In this document: positions 1-9,421 of the stretch, piece after piece
Position numbering within the stretch: the first letter of the stretch is position 1
Layout: each line of letters begins with the position of its first letter
Source of the DNA: Vibrio mexicanus
GTDB taxonomy: Bacteria; Pseudomonadota; Gammaproteobacteria; Enterobacterales; Vibrionaceae
NCBI RefSeq assembly: GCF_001012815.1
Contig: NZ_JYJP01000145.1
Span: 1-64,000 of the forward strand
Reading direction: 5' to 3'
Length of the DNA stretch: 64,000 bases
Notes under the pieces: model-generated
The model's database searches: none
The model's input: only the letters and a program-made list of their open reading frames with translations
What the model was told of the DNA's origin: nothing
Made by a program: the position numbers and the translations under genes

Positions 1-41
1 AAGAGACAGGCAAATATTGCAGCCTTTTGTGTATCAAGTAC

Positions 42-1100
42 CTAGTAACGCGCTTTCATTTTTAACGCCACATTGACCAGCGCAATCAGGATAGGGACTT
101 CAACGAGAGGTCCAATCACACCTGCAAATGCCTGATCTGAATTTAAGCCAAATACGGCAATTGAAACTGCAATCGCGAGCTCAAAGTTATTGCCCGAAGA
201 CGTAAACGCAATTGAAGCATTCTTATCGTATGGCAAGCCAAGTTTTTTACCTGCGTAGAAGCTGATAAAGAACATCGACAAGAAGTAGATGATCAAAGGC
301 ACCGAAACCAGTAACACATCGCCCGGCAGCTCAAAGATCATTTCCCCTTTCAAGCTAAACATCAGAACGATGGTCGCAAGAAGAGCAATCAAAGTAATCG
401 GTGAAATACGAGGAATGAAAACCTCTTGGTACCACTGTTCGCCCTTGGCAGCGACTAGCCATTTTCGGCTCAAGTAACCTGCTAAGAAAGGAATACCCAA
501 GTAAATGGCCACACTTTCAGCAATGTCGAGTACTGTAATATCCACATCAAAACCTTGCAGACCAAACAGTGGCGGTAAAACAGAGATAAACAACCACGCT
601 AAGAAGCTGTAGGTTACGATTTGGAACGCGCTATTTAGAGCGACTAACGTTGCACCATACTCTTTGTTGCCCCCGCCAATATCATTCCATACCAGTACCA
701 TAGCAATACAACGAGCAAGACCAATCAAAATAACGCCAACCATGTAACCCGGATGGTCGCGTAAGAAAATAATCGCCAAGGTGAACATCAAGATTGGCCC
801 AACAATCCAGTTCATGACTAATGACAATGTAATGGCTCTGCGGTCTTTCGTCACTTCACCCAACAAGTTGTAGTTCACTTTAGCCAAAGGCGGATACATC
901 ATCAAAATCAAGCCAATAGCCAATGGGATATTCGTGGTGCCCACGGTCATAGCCTCATTCCACTCCCCTACTTGCGGGAATGTCACACCAATAAACACCC
1001 CTAACCCCATAGCTAGGAAGATCCAAACAGTCAAATAACGGTCAACGAACCCCATTTTTCCTGCTGCATCCGGTTTAGCAACAACATTTTCAACGCTCAT
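42..1100 (-). CDS. arsB: ACR3-family arsenite efflux transporter
   Basis: A 352-residue polytopic inner-membrane protein with about ten hydrophobic segments, the usual size for ACR3 carriers, which export arsenite using the proton-motive force. The family cysteine lies in the segment GLARCIAMVLVW near residue 130, and a conserved glutamate is in SSGNNFELAIAV near residue 305. The ATG at 1100 has a GGTGA ribosome site about 9 bases upstream. No arsR, arsC or arsH is visible nearby, but an 18-bp palindrome sits 55-75 bases upstream of the start. Genes left of position 42 are outside the window. ACR3 rather than the unrelated ArsB family is clear from the sequence; the symbol follows common usage and acr3 would serve equally. 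Confidence 0.9.
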   Translation of the reverse strand: MSVENVVAKPDAAGKMGFVDRYLTVWIFLAMGLGVFIGVTFPQVGEWNEAMTVGTTNIPLAIGLILMMYPPLAKVNYNLLGEVTKDRRAITLSLVMNWIVGPILMFTLAIIFLRDHPGYMVGVILIGLARCIAMVLVWNDIGGGNKEYGATLVALNSAFQIVTYSFLAWLFISVLPPLFGLQGFDVDITVLDIAESVAIYLGIPFLAGYLSRKWLVAAKGEQWYQEVFIPRISPITLIALLATIVLMFSLKGEMIFELPGDVLLVSVPLIIYFLSMFFISFYAGKKLGLPYDKNASIAFTSSGNNFELAIAVSIAVFGLNSDQAFAGVIGPLVEVPILIALVNVALKMKARY

Positions 1101-1155
1101 AACTTTATCACCTACAAAACTTGAGTCACGACAAATGAATTAGAATACATTCACA

Positions 1156-1173
1156 ATTCCATATATATGGAAT
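1156..1173. promoter_or_regulatory. 18-bp perfect palindrome, candidate ArsR operator
   Basis: ATTCCATATATATGGAAT is a perfect inverted repeat located 56-73 bases upstream of the arsenite exporter start codon. ArsR-family repressors bind AT-rich dyads of this sort. The link to ArsR is inferred from position only, because no arsR gene lies in the window. Confidence 0.45.
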
Positions 1174-1344
1174 ATCATATATAAGAACTTGCACGAGTCA
1201 ACCTCTGTCACAAAATATTCATTATCAATGATGATTACCAAAATGCCGCCAAACCAGACTCATTTTTTAACTGCGCAGCAAGGAAGCTTCTATACTTAAT
1301 TAGAAAGTGCTAATGCGCCAAAACGCTTAAAGGAATAGGTTTTA

Positions 1345-2235
1345 ATGAAATTCAGTGTGTTACATAACAAGGCGTCTTTAGTCGTGCTGGGCTCAATACT
1401 GCTAATGGGTTATGTGATGATTCAGTTCCCACGAATTGCACCCAACTCAATTGATGTCGGGCTTGAGCTTGTGCAGCTGCTTATCTGCTTTTACCTCCTC
1501 TACCGCTTACATGAACTGAGAGATGCTTCAACTACCTTCACTGCTCTGTTTATTGCGTTAACTCTGCTTGTGATAGGTAATTTACTCGACTTACTCGATG
1601 AGTTTTATGCACTTAACGAACTGCTGGATGTTGGCGAAGATGTGTTAACAACAACAGGGTTTATGCTATTCATTTTGGCGTGTGTTCAATGGGTCAATCA
1701 GTACAAAAAGCGCTTTGACCAAATGAAACATCTGGCCGAAATTGACTCTCTTACTGGAATACCAAATCGACGCGCTTTCTTAAAGCTGACCGAAGAGTAC
1801 TTTGAAATAAACGAGCAGCTATTTGAAAAAATGAGTGTGTTAGTCATCGATATAGATAACTTTAAGGACATTAACGACAAGTATGGCCATCCATTTGGAG
1901 ACGAAGTATTAGTACAAGTTGCAAATGCGATTAAGCTCGGCCTGAGAAAAGGTGATTACGTAGCGAGACTTGGAGGAGAAGAGTTTGTCGTCCTTCTAAA
2001 AAATACAAATGAACAGGAAGCCGATACAACCGCTCATCGTATTTTAGATAGTATCAACAAAATGCGTGTTTACCATTCAGGCAAGTCTGTGACGTGTACT
2101 GCGAGCATAGGTGGCGCGACATCATCAGCACATCCCTTTGAGTTTGAAAAACTCTATGATTTGGCTGATAAGAGCCTTTACCAAGCAAAATCTCGCGGCA
2201 GGAATCGCTACTGCGCCAATCAAGATGCAGCCTGA
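1345..2235 (+). CDS. Membrane-anchored diguanylate cyclase (GGDEF)
   Basis: A 296-residue protein with four to five hydrophobic helices in the first 120 residues, followed by a complete GGDEF domain. The active-site signature is GGEEF at residues 210-214. An inhibitory RxxD site (RKGD, residues 201-204) lies exactly five residues before it, so it should make c-di-GMP from two GTP and show product inhibition. The domain begins with DSLTGIPNRRAF near residue 134. The N-terminal part resembles a simple membrane sensor with no named domain that I recognise. The ATG is preceded by AAAGGAATAGG. It appears to be a single-gene unit. Confidence 0.9.
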   Translation: MKFSVLHNKASLVVLGSILLMGYVMIQFPRIAPNSIDVGLELVQLLICFYLLYRLHELRDASTTFTALFIALTLLVIGNLLDLLDEFYALNELLDVGEDVLTTTGFMLFILACVQWVNQYKKRFDQMKHLAEIDSLTGIPNRRAFLKLTEEYFEINEQLFEKMSVLVIDIDNFKDINDKYGHPFGDEVLVQVANAIKLGLRKGDYVARLGGEEFVVLLKNTNEQEADTTAHRILDSINKMRVYHSGKSVTCTASIGGATSSAHPFEFEKLYDLADKSLYQAKSRGRNRYCANQDAA

Positions 2236-2348
2236 TATCACTTTAATTAGCTCTATCTACCGATATTAATTTTCTCTTTTTCATAGGAGATCCTAAGCTG
2301 ACTTTACAACGTATTTTTTTGTAAAGTGCAGTTCAGTAAGGAGGCACT

Positions 2349-2648
2349 ATGAAATCCACCCACATTGTTATCGCGGCCAGTACATTATGTGTATCACTAG
2401 CCGCCTTCGGTTCTAAAGACTCTAGCCGAGACGACACTCAAGCCATTCAAGACCTTAAGCAAGATCCAAGGTTCGCGATTGTTGATACCGATAAAGACGG
2501 AGCGATAAGCCGTGAAGAACTCATGGTCTATCAAGCTCAGCGACATCAGCAAACGAATAACTTCCAAGGCGGGCTCGTCACCTTCGTGATTCTAGATAAA
2601 GACAGCGATGGTGTGCTCTCGCCGCAAGAACTCAACGAAGCACGATAA
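2349..2648 (+). CDS. Exported EF-hand calcium-binding protein
   Basis: A 99-residue protein with a signal peptide in residues 1-20 and two canonical EF-hand loops. The first is DTDKDGAISREE near residue 47 and the second is DKDSDGVLSPQE near residue 83. Both have acidic residues at positions 1, 3, 5 and 12 of the loop. It should be a periplasmic calcium-binding protein of unknown partner. A strong AAGGAGG site precedes the ATG. A rho-independent terminator follows directly, so it is probably transcribed alone. Confidence 0.8.
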   Translation: MKSTHIVIAASTLCVSLAAFGSKDSSRDDTQAIQDLKQDPRFAIVDTDKDGAISREELMVYQAQRHQQTNNFQGGLVTFVILDKDSDGVLSPQELNEAR

Positions 2649-2660
2649 ATCAAACCACTA

Positions 2661-2690
2661 GGCAGCGCACCAACCCTTCGCTGCCTTTTT
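2661..2690 (+). terminator. Rho-independent terminator after EF-hand gene
   Basis: A 7-bp GGCAGCG/CGCTGCC stem with an 11-base loop is followed by five T residues, 13 bases after the EF-hand stop codon. Confidence 0.75.
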
Positions 2691-2721
2691 CATAGAACGA
2701 TAGAAACACAAGGACGTCATT

Positions 2722-3464
2722 ATGGTTAGCAAACTCTCTACACCACTCCTCGTCACTATCCTTGTCAGTCTTCCTGCGCTCAGCGGTGAAAACGTCGTCT
2801 ACCAAGTAGACGGGGCTAATTACGAAGGCTATTGGTCGAAAGCCAGTGATTCCGCGCCTTTAGTGGTGCTGGTTCACGACTGGGATGGGTTAACGGATTA
2901 CGAAATGAAGCGAGCACATATGCTCAACGACTTGGGGTACAACGTTTTTGCTGTCGACCTATTTGGGCAAGGGGTAAGGCCAACAGAAGTGGCGGATAAA
3001 AAAGCGCACACCGGTGAGCTATACAAAGACAGAATGAAGCTTCAGAAACTCATGAATTCAGGTATTCAAAAAGCAGGTGCCATGGGTGGTAACTAGATAA
3101 CACCGTTTTAATGGGCTATTGCTTTGGCGGCGCTGCGGTACTTGAATCAGCAAGAGCGGGAGCAGATGTCAAAGGCATTGTCACCTTCCACGGAGGGTTA
3201 ACTACGCCGAACGGGCAAAGTTATGCAGACACTAAAGCACCAATAATGGTGTTTCATGGCACTGCAGATACCGCAATCAGCATGCAAGACTTTGCTCAGC
3301 TGGCAACTGAGTTGGAGGAATATAACGTCGATCATGAAATGATCACCTACAGCGGCGCACCTCATGCCTTTACTGTCTTTGGCTCCCAGCGCTATCATGA
3401 GGTGGCGGATACCCGATCTTGGCAGTCTTTCGTAGAGTTCCTAGAAAACACCACCAAAATCTAG
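2722..3464 (+). pseudogene. Dienelactone hydrolase family protein, one frameshift
   Basis: Two reading frames, 2722-3096 and 3093-3464, together make one exported dienelactone hydrolase of about 247 residues. It has an N-terminal signal peptide and the nucleophile motif GYCFGG. The acid is in FHGTADTA and the histidine in SGAPHAFTVFG. The first frame stops after GAMGGN, and the second continues LDNTVLMGYCFGG. Restoring one C after 3093 (AACCTA instead of AACTA) rejoins them exactly. These enzymes are alpha/beta hydrolases with varied ester substrates, and the real substrate is unknown. The ATG has an AAGGA site. The break is more likely a base-calling deletion than true inactivation, given the many similar breaks in this window. 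Confidence 0.8.
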
Positions 3465-3487
3465 CGAAAGAAGTGCGCTAGCTTCGC

Positions 3488-4651
3488 CTACTCGTGGCTA
3501 GCGCAAACCGACACGCGATTCCTGCCTTCTCGCTTTGCTACGTAAAGCGCTCGATCCGCTCTCTCTACCAGCTCATGCCAAGTTTCCGTTGGCAAATGCT
3601 GAGCGATACCAAAGCTAGACGTCAGCTCGATAGGGTTCGTAGCTTCGAGCTGTATTTTCTCAATCGACTGCCTTAAAGAATCCGCGTAATCTTTCGCAAT
3701 TTCTAAGTGGGAGTTGGGCAAAAGAATCATAATTTCATCGCCTCCCAATCGAAACGCTTTGGCATTTGGGTGTAATGACGTTCTCACCTCTTCCGCCACT
3801 TTCCTGATCACCTCATCACCTATCAAGTGACCATGGTTATCATTAATACGCTTAAAGTTATCGATATCAGACAGGATCACATTCACTGAATGCGTATTCT
3901 GACAATTCATAATAGAAGAAACGGTGGCTTCCAACGCGCGTCTATTATGCAACGCAGTCAGCGGGTCCTCATAGGAAAGAGTATGTATAGATTGAAGTAA
4001 GCGCGCGTTGATCAACCACAACATAGAAAAGCTCATCGAAACAATTAAAACTATGCTCAATATGAACGTTATTTGGTGGATGATATTTGCCGCCATAAAA
4101 CTGCTCATTTCATCAGACGATAAGGTAATTAGAGCTCGGAAAACCATAAAAGCGCTGTACACTAAGAACGTCATCCCCATCATTCGAACAGCCGTGGGTA
4201 AATCTTTTCTTGAACCTTTCATCACTGCATAGGAGGTAAACAACGTCACCAATGCTAGATAACTGCTTATAATCACTATACGGCTATTAATTGATGGAAC
4301 AACGTAGGTGTAAAAGAAAAAACCAACAAAAACTGCAACCATCAAGCTAGCACTTATTCGAGCCAACCTTCGAGTGTAGCCACGAAAAAGAGAGAGGCTA
4401 TAGAGCGTTAAATGAAAACCAAGTGCAATCAACATGTTTGCACCAACAATACTTAAAGTATCAGAGATCACACCTCTAAAGCTCATCAGAAATGGGCCAG
4501 TACCAATGATGAAGATCGACATTGAAAATAATGAAAGGCCTTCGATGCGCTTCTGGGAACGTTGGAACAGCATCAACCCAGTGCAGAAAATCACTGAAAA
4601 TAAAATAATGATAAAGTTAAGCGTTCTCGTATCTAAAGAAAAGTCACTCAT
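3488..4651 (-). CDS. Membrane-anchored diguanylate cyclase (GGDEF)
   Basis: Taking the ATG at 4651 gives 387 residues. A frame-open GTG exists at 4684, but the ATG gives a protein that begins just before the first membrane helix. About seven hydrophobic helices fill residues 1-215, followed by a GGDEF domain starting with DPLTALHNRRAL. The signature is GGDEI near residue 302, compatible with cyclase activity. The upstream position for an RxxD inhibitory site reads HPNA, so product inhibition is probably absent. This differs from the cyclase at 1345. It is convergent with the hydrolase at 2722-3464 and seems to be monocistronic. Confidence 0.88.
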   Translation of the reverse strand: MSDFSLDTRTLNFIIILFSVIFCTGLMLFQRSQKRIEGLSLFSMSIFIIGTGPFLMSFRGVISDTLSIVGANMLIALGFHLTLYSLSLFRGYTRRLARISASLMVAVFVGFFFYTYVVPSINSRIVIISSYLALVTLFTSYAVMKGSRKDLPTAVRMMGMTFLVYSAFMVFRALITLSSDEMSSFMAANIIHQITFILSIVLIVSMSFSMLWLINARLLQSIHTLSYEDPLTALHNRRALEATVSSIMNCQNTHSVNVILSDIDNFKRINDNHGHLIGDEVIRKVAEEVRTSLHPNAKAFRLGGDEIMILLPNSHLEIAKDYADSLRQSIEKIQLEATNPIELTSSFGIAQHLPTETWHELVERADRALYVAKREGRNRVSVCASHE

Positions 4652-5106
4652 GCCTTGGTTAATTCCTAGTTCTGACCGGCACACTATACCCCATTTGCGT
4701 TAGGTAGAAATTCATTACAAAGCGTGTTGATTTGCAATAGAGCCTTGAAAGCTCAACTGTTTGTATAGCTTCCTCATGCTTAGATATGATTTTCATTTCA
4801 AGCCAAATATGCGACGCACATCTCATTGCGAATACAAATATCACAACACGAAACATCCAGAGGATGAATTAATTCATCTGTCATATATGCATTAAATTGG
4901 AACTCAACTTAGGTTATTTAAATCCTAATTGGAATAAAAAGTATAAAACCTAACACCCATCAACCACGTTGAAATCGTGATTAATTCGATCTTATTAACA
5001 CTAAATCTCATAGAGTTATCACAAAAATTTGATCAACATCTCCTTAACTTCTAACATTGCTCTCACAACTAAAACAACAAGCCACTCAATCTATAAGTGT
5101 GAAGCG
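4652..5106. other. Intergenic region between two divergent genes
   Basis: About 450 AT-rich bases separate the diguanylate cyclase from the 2OG oxygenase. Two dyads stand out: a 16-bp perfect palindrome at 4863-4878, and TTAGG-N10-CCTAA at 4909-4928. A 65-codon minus-strand frame at 4659-4856 lacks family features, and I do not accept it as a gene. The region presumably holds two divergent promoters. Confidence 0.5.
4863..4878. promoter_or_regulatory. 16-bp perfect palindrome, operator-like
   Basis: GATGAATTAATTCATC is identical to its reverse complement. It lies about 230 bases upstream of the oxygenase start and about 210 bases upstream of the divergent cyclase. The regulator is unknown. 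Confidence 0.35.
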
Positions 5107-5946
5107 ATGAAATTAGAAACTGTTGATTATACTGCCGATAACGCCGCCGAGCTTTTTGTCCAATCTCTGAGAGACACAGGCTTTGGCGTACTTAAAAACC
5201 ACCCGATTCCTAAAGAATTGGTCGAATCTATATACCAAAATTGGCATGCGTTTTTCAGTGATGAGCGTAAACATGAGTTTATGTTCAATGTGGAAACGCA
5301 AGATGGTTACTTCCCTCCTAATGTTTCTGAAACGGCTAAAGGCCACACAGTAAAGGACATTAAAGAGTACTTTCATGTTTACCCTTGGGGGCAAATTCCC
5401 GAAGAGCTTAAAGAGCAAATCATGGATTACTATCAGCAGGCCAACGCTTTTGCACAGGAACTACTAAGCTGGGTCGAAGCACACGCCCCTGCCGATGTGC
5501 AAGAGAAGTTCTCGATTGCTCTGTCTGAAATGATCAACGGCAGTGAAAAGACATTACTTCGTGTTCTGCACTACCCACCAATGACCGGTGAAGAAGAACC
5601 AGGCGCTATTCGTGCAGCTGCGCACGAGGATATTAATCTGTTAACCGTGCTTCCTGCGGCCAATGAGCCTGGGCTACAAGTAAAAACCAAAGAAGGTGAA
5701 TGGCTGGATGTCCCATGTGACTTTGGTAACTTGATTATTAATATTGGCGATATGCTTCAAGAGGCCTCTAGCGGTTACTTCCCAAGCACCACTCACCGCG
5801 TGATAAACCCGACGGGTGAGAGACAAACCAATTCACGCATCTCTCTGCCGCTATTCTTACACCCTAAACCAGAGGTGGTGCTGTCTGAAAGGCACACCGC
5901 AGACAGCTACTTAATGGAACGTCTAAGAGAGCTGGGGGTCATTTAA
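5107..5946 (+). CDS. Isopenicillin N synthase-like 2OG-Fe(II) oxygenase
   Basis: A 279-residue protein starting at the ATG at 5107, which follows a GAAG site. A longer frame from a TTG at 5029 has a non-conserved lead-in and is rejected. The iron ligands are in AAHEDINLLTVL (His173 and Asp175) and STTHRVINP (His230). The 2-oxoglutarate anchor RxS appears as SRISLPLF. The N-terminal DIOX_N region is present (TGFGVLKNHPIP). Such enzymes hydroxylate or oxidise small molecules with Fe(II), O2 and usually 2-oxoglutarate. The substrate cannot be told from sequence. The gene is convergent with the patatin lipoprotein, with a shared hairpin between them. Confidence 0.85.
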   Translation: MKLETVDYTADNAAELFVQSLRDTGFGVLKNHPIPKELVESIYQNWHAFFSDERKHEFMFNVETQDGYFPPNVSETAKGHTVKDIKEYFHVYPWGQIPEELKEQIMDYYQQANAFAQELLSWVEAHAPADVQEKFSIALSEMINGSEKTLLRVLHYPPMTGEEEPGAIRAAAHEDINLLTVLPAANEPGLQVKTKEGEWLDVPCDFGNLIINIGDMLQEASSGYFPSTTHRVINPTGERQTNSRISLPLFLHPKPEVVLSERHTADSYLMERLRELGVI

Positions 5947-5978
5947 TACTTTTCCATTGTTCGACTAGTCACCGTTCT

Positions 5979-6010
5979 AAAAAAAATAAGGGCCAGTATT
6001 GGCCCTTATT
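5979..6010 (-). terminator. Terminator of patatin lipoprotein gene
   Basis: A 10-bp stem AATAAGGGCC/GGCCCTTATT with a 6-base loop contains the stop codon of the minus-strand gene. On the minus strand it is followed by eight T residues, so it terminates that gene. It could also serve the convergent oxygenase gene. Confidence 0.75.
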
Positions 6011-7199
6011 CATTCATGCTCGGTGGCCGATCCGTCCAAAGCCTCGACTCACTCTTTTTTCGATAACCATAATCAAACAAACGATTCATGTAAGCTAACC
6101 CCGTAGGTTCAAGACCATCTTCATCAAAATCGTCCTCGATATGTGCAAGTTGAAAAGCAAACTCGTTACGGTCGCTATAATGGTATATGTACTCAACGTC
6201 TGCGATACCTTGCCTACGAATCAACGTTGAAATGGAGCGTGCAGATACCGTCGAAATCGAGCTTTGAACTTCATCAAATTGAGGATTCAAGTAGCCATTT
6301 CTCACCACATAAATTTCCTGTTCATGATCAGAAGAACGCAGACTATTGTGCATCCACTGTGGTATTAAAAATACCTGCCTGGAAACGCCGCCATCAACAT
6401 GAAGCTCATCATACTCTTGCCCCTCATAAGACAGTGGAATCAACTTAGCTGGAAAGGCTCCCGGAATAGAGCTACTCGCAATGACAATATCCTGAATGAG
6501 GGCTTGAGCACTGGGTGTCCCTACCTGAGCAATTCGACCAATATCCCAGATCGCCATTTTTTCGCTATCTAGATTTGTGGTCGCAATTAATAACAGCCGT
6601 CCACGCTCACGCTCTTCAGCAAGGCTTTCCATTAATTCATAAGTAATCGCATCTCGAACTTTGTGTTCAAAACCCGAAGTGTCTACAAACGACGTTCCAC
6701 CGACAAGCCTAAACATAGAATGTCGCTTGAACATGTCTTCAATAGCCGTCTCGGTGTAATAGTGTTTAAGGTCAGTGTCATAATCTGAGCCAAGATAAGC
6801 AAACACCGAGACTATCGCGCCAGTTGACACCCCTGTAACCACATCAAAGTCTGGACGAAGGCCTGTATCGGTCCATGCATTCAAGATTCCCGCAGAAAAT
6901 GCGCCATTCACTCCACCACCAGAGAAAGCAATATGAATCACTTTGTCCGTTTCCTCTTTATTTTCCAGTAGAGTTTTCAGTTCCTTAGAGACATCATAAT
7001 TATGTGCTTCAACCACTTGCTCATCCCAAAATCGCAGCCCAGGCACTTCCAACGGATTCATTTTGTGTGAGTCTTCTGCCGCATTACGCTCAGGTAATGT
7101 ACTGCACCCCACAATCAAGAGCAGCGCTAAAGCTAATATCGTTCTAGATGTGGTTAATTTAATTAAGCTGCTAGAATTATTCGATCCTCGCTTATTCAT
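6006..7199 (-). CDS. Patatin-like phospholipase lipoprotein
   Basis: A 397-residue lipoprotein: a hydrophobic signal is followed by a lipobox with Cys32 (LLIVGCS). The patatin fold signature is complete, with oxyanion motif GGGVNGA at residues 94-100, the nucleophile Ser125 in GVSTGA, and the catalytic aspartate in VDGGVSRQ near residue 270. It should act as a membrane-anchored acyl hydrolase on lipids. Its start codon overlaps the end of the DUF2955 gene by four bases, so it is probably translated from the same transcript as DUF2955 and HlyD. That arrangement hints at a role tied to that export pair. Confidence 0.85.
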   Translation of the reverse strand: MNKRGSNNSSSLIKLTTSRTILALALLLIVGCSTLPERNAAEDSHKMNPLEVPGLRFWDEQVVEAHNYDVSKELKTLLENKEETDKVIHIAFSGGGVNGAFSAGILNAWTDTGLRPDFDVVTGVSTGAIVSVFAYLGSDYDTDLKHYYTETAIEDMFKRHSMFRLVGGTSFVDTSGFEHKVRDAITYELMESLAEERERGRLLLIATTNLDSEKMAIWDIGRIAQVGTPSAQALIQDIVIASSSIPGAFPAKLIPLSYEGQEYDELHVDGGVSRQVFLIPQWMHNSLRSSDHEQEIYVVRNGYLNPQFDEVQSSISTVSARSISTLIRRQGIADVEYIYHYSDRNEFAFQLAHIEDDFDEDGLEPTGLAYMNRLFDYGYRKKSESRLWTDRPPSMNE

Positions 7200-8248
7200 A
7201 TTGACGACTCCTCAAGCAAAAGTGAGTGCGTTTTTCTGCGTCGATACTCAAAACATTGTTGCAATACAAATATCAAAATAGCGCCGATCACAACAGCCAC
7301 AAAGATAGAGCTAAATCGATACAGTAATGCGAAAAATGCGTCCTTCTCTCCAGGCGAAAGTGCGGTGGTCATCGGTACCGTCAATGCTGCCATCGCAGAA
7401 AAGGCGATCGCGCCTTTGGCTGGGCCTTGAGTTTGCCAATAGCAGAATGGGCCCATGGCGATCGTGAACAGTAGCCAATAAAGAAACGCATTATCGAACC
7501 ACAATCCGAGGATCAGTTGCATCCCTAACCCGGCTAAGCAGCCCATGATTGTGCCAATAATCCTAACCTTGGCCATTTTTAATGCCCCTGCACAACTCAT
7601 AGGAGCTAAAATTACCAATACAGATGCATGTGCTGCCGACGAATCGTATAGGTCAAACACCTGAAATGTGACGAAAGCGACTATCGCAATGAACCAAACC
7701 ATAAAAACATTCTCAGCAACATACTGAGGAGGCTGAGCCTCTGTTTCCTCTGCTTGAGACGGTTCAGCGCTCTTCTGTTCAGTGGTTGGCTGATCAAGTG
7801 CTTTCTTAGACGGAAACCACCAATAAGCTAACGCGCATATCACTATGTTAAGCAAGCAATATACCCAAATGGTAATCGCCATATCTTCAATGTCGATAAA
7901 GGGGTAGGTCGACAAATTAAGGATCACAGACCCGATAATGATGCCCATATAACCGATGAGAAAGGTTTTCTTGTTGGTCATCGCGATACTTTTAACTAAG
8001 AAAACTAACGCAACGGCCAATAGGAAGATAACCGGATACCCACCTAGAACATCGACCAACAGCATCGCTTGAATCGTCGTCCAAGCCGCCGAAATTAGAA
8101 TAAGCATAAGCAACGGCATATTGAAGCTGTCGGTGTTACTTAGTACGAACATAGGCAGCAGTATGGCGAGAAAACCGTAATCCAGCCCAAACATCACCGT
8201 TACCGCAAGCCCCAAAGAACAAGCAAACCATATTCTCAGCGTTTTCAT
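7196..8248 (-). CDS. DUF2955 / FUSC-like membrane protein
   Basis: A 350-residue polytopic membrane protein with two blocks of about five hydrophobic helices separated by a polar, acidic linker near residues 150-175. This layout fits DUF2955 proteins, which resemble the aromatic acid exporter AaeB and related FUSC proteins. It lies 9 bases downstream of an HlyD-type adaptor and overlaps the patatin gene by four bases. The group is therefore probably an inner-membrane efflux unit. The substrate is unknown. The family name is from memory of sequence character and gene context. Confidence 0.65.
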   Translation of the reverse strand: MKTLRIWFACSLGLAVTVMFGLDYGFLAILLPMFVLSNTDSFNMPLLMLILISAAWTTIQAMLLVDVLGGYPVIFLLAVALVFLVKSIAMTNKKTFLIGYMGIIIGSVILNLSTYPFIDIEDMAITIWVYCLLNIVICALAYWWFPSKKALDQPTTEQKSAEPSQAEETEAQPPQYVAENVFMVWFIAIVAFVTFQVFDLYDSSAAHASVLVILAPMSCAGALKMAKVRIIGTIMGCLAGLGMQLILGLWFDNAFLYWLLFTIAMGPFCYWQTQGPAKGAIAFSAMAALTVPMTTALSPGEKDAFFALLYRFSSIFVAVVIGAILIFVLQQCFEYRRRKTHSLLLEESSI

Positions 8249-8257
8249 AGCTGCCCC

Positions 8258-9322
8258 TTAATAAATAAAGTGGAACCAACTCACCAGTTGCACACGAGCT
8301 CGCGCGATGAACTGCCAAAAACGGCTTTCTCCTGAATACAGTGACAGTGTCGCTCTCGACCCAACAAATAGAGAACTCGGTAACGGCTCCTCATGCTCAA
8401 GATTGATACGCGTTCTTTGAGCGTCGCGCACCCAACGATTATTCACTTCGATTTGAGTCAATGTTCCATTTGGATTTTGGTGCCCCGTTGCAACCCCTTT
8501 GTCCCGGCTTCCTACGTTGTATCGAAATATTTGACCTGGATAAGCATCAAACGTGACCAATGCCAAATACTCCTCGTCCACACGAGTCACCGACTTCTCT
8601 CGAAAATCAGCCGCTACCCACATTGAACCTTCCGAGACAAATGTCACTAGAGGCATATTGGAATTCGCCATCGCACCCACTTCCAGCTTTAAGTTGGTAA
8701 CCACTCCCGCACTTGGAGCACGAACAATAGTATTGTTCAAATCAAGTTTCGCTTGCTCCAGTCGACTTTTGGCTAAACGCACCTCCGTTGTCCCATCAGC
8801 ATGGGTACCGATTTGAGCATTCAGCATTTCAAGATTTTGATTCTCGATCTCCAATGCTGCACGCGCTACTTGATACTGTTTTGACAATGAATCCACCGTT
8901 GATTTTGAAACCGATTGACTCTTCGCTAGCTCTTGAATTCTTAAGTATTCGGTATGCGCATTTTCATAAGATGCTTTGGCCCGGTCGATATTGGCGACAG
9001 CTGCATACCGCTGTGCACGTAGTGCGTGCTCCTTTTCTTTCGCTGATTGAAGCGAAAGTTTCGCCTGCTCTAAAGCAATCGCATACTTACGGTCATCCAG
9101 CACAAACAACACATCACCTTCCGCTACCGCCTCATTATTAGCAACATTCACACTGACTACTTTACTGGTCACTTCAGGAGCAATTTGAACTACCTGACCA
9201 TAAACACGTCCCTCAGTTGTAAATGGCGCTCTTCTATCTGCAACAATTAGATACACAAATGAGACAAAAAATACAATCGAGAGTATTTTCATCCATCGAA
9301 TAAATAGTTGATTTTCTTTCAT
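8258..9322 (-). CDS. HlyD-family membrane fusion protein
   Basis: Starting at the ATG at 9322, preceded by GAGGGG, gives 354 residues. A longer frame reaches 9400 but adds an unlikely N-terminus. One membrane helix lies near residues 10-30. The biotinyl-lipoyl half motifs (APEVTSKVVSV and VRAPSAGVVTNLKLEVG) flank a coiled-coil hairpin of about 120 residues. It should bridge the DUF2955 pump to an outer-membrane channel, as EmrA/AaeA proteins do. No TolC gene is nearby. The gene is divergent from a LysR regulator, with under 100 bases between them, suggesting local control. Confidence 0.88.
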   Translation of the reverse strand: MKENQLFIRWMKILSIVFFVSFVYLIVADRRAPFTTEGRVYGQVVQIAPEVTSKVVSVNVANNEAVAEGDVLFVLDDRKYAIALEQAKLSLQSAKEKEHALRAQRYAAVANIDRAKASYENAHTEYLRIQELAKSQSVSKSTVDSLSKQYQVARAALEIENQNLEMLNAQIGTHADGTTEVRLAKSRLEQAKLDLNNTIVRAPSAGVVTNLKLEVGAMANSNMPLVTFVSEGSMWVAADFREKSVTRVDEEYLALVTFDAYPGQIFRYNVGSRDKGVATGHQNPNGTLTQIEVNNRWVRDAQRTRINLEHEEPLPSSLFVGSRATLSLYSGESRFWQFIARARVQLVSWFHFIY

Positions 9323-9421
9323 ATTAAGCCCCTCATAGAGTTTATGCTTAAGAATTATAGGGATCGAAAAATGAATCTGGTAGAATAAAAATAAGCACAT
9401 AATAGAGCTAAAAATAGGACA

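Noticed and set aside
4659..4856. 65-codon minus-strand frame upstream of the second diguanylate cyclase
   Set aside because: No ribosome site and no recognisable protein features; it overlaps the 5-prime region of the cyclase gene.
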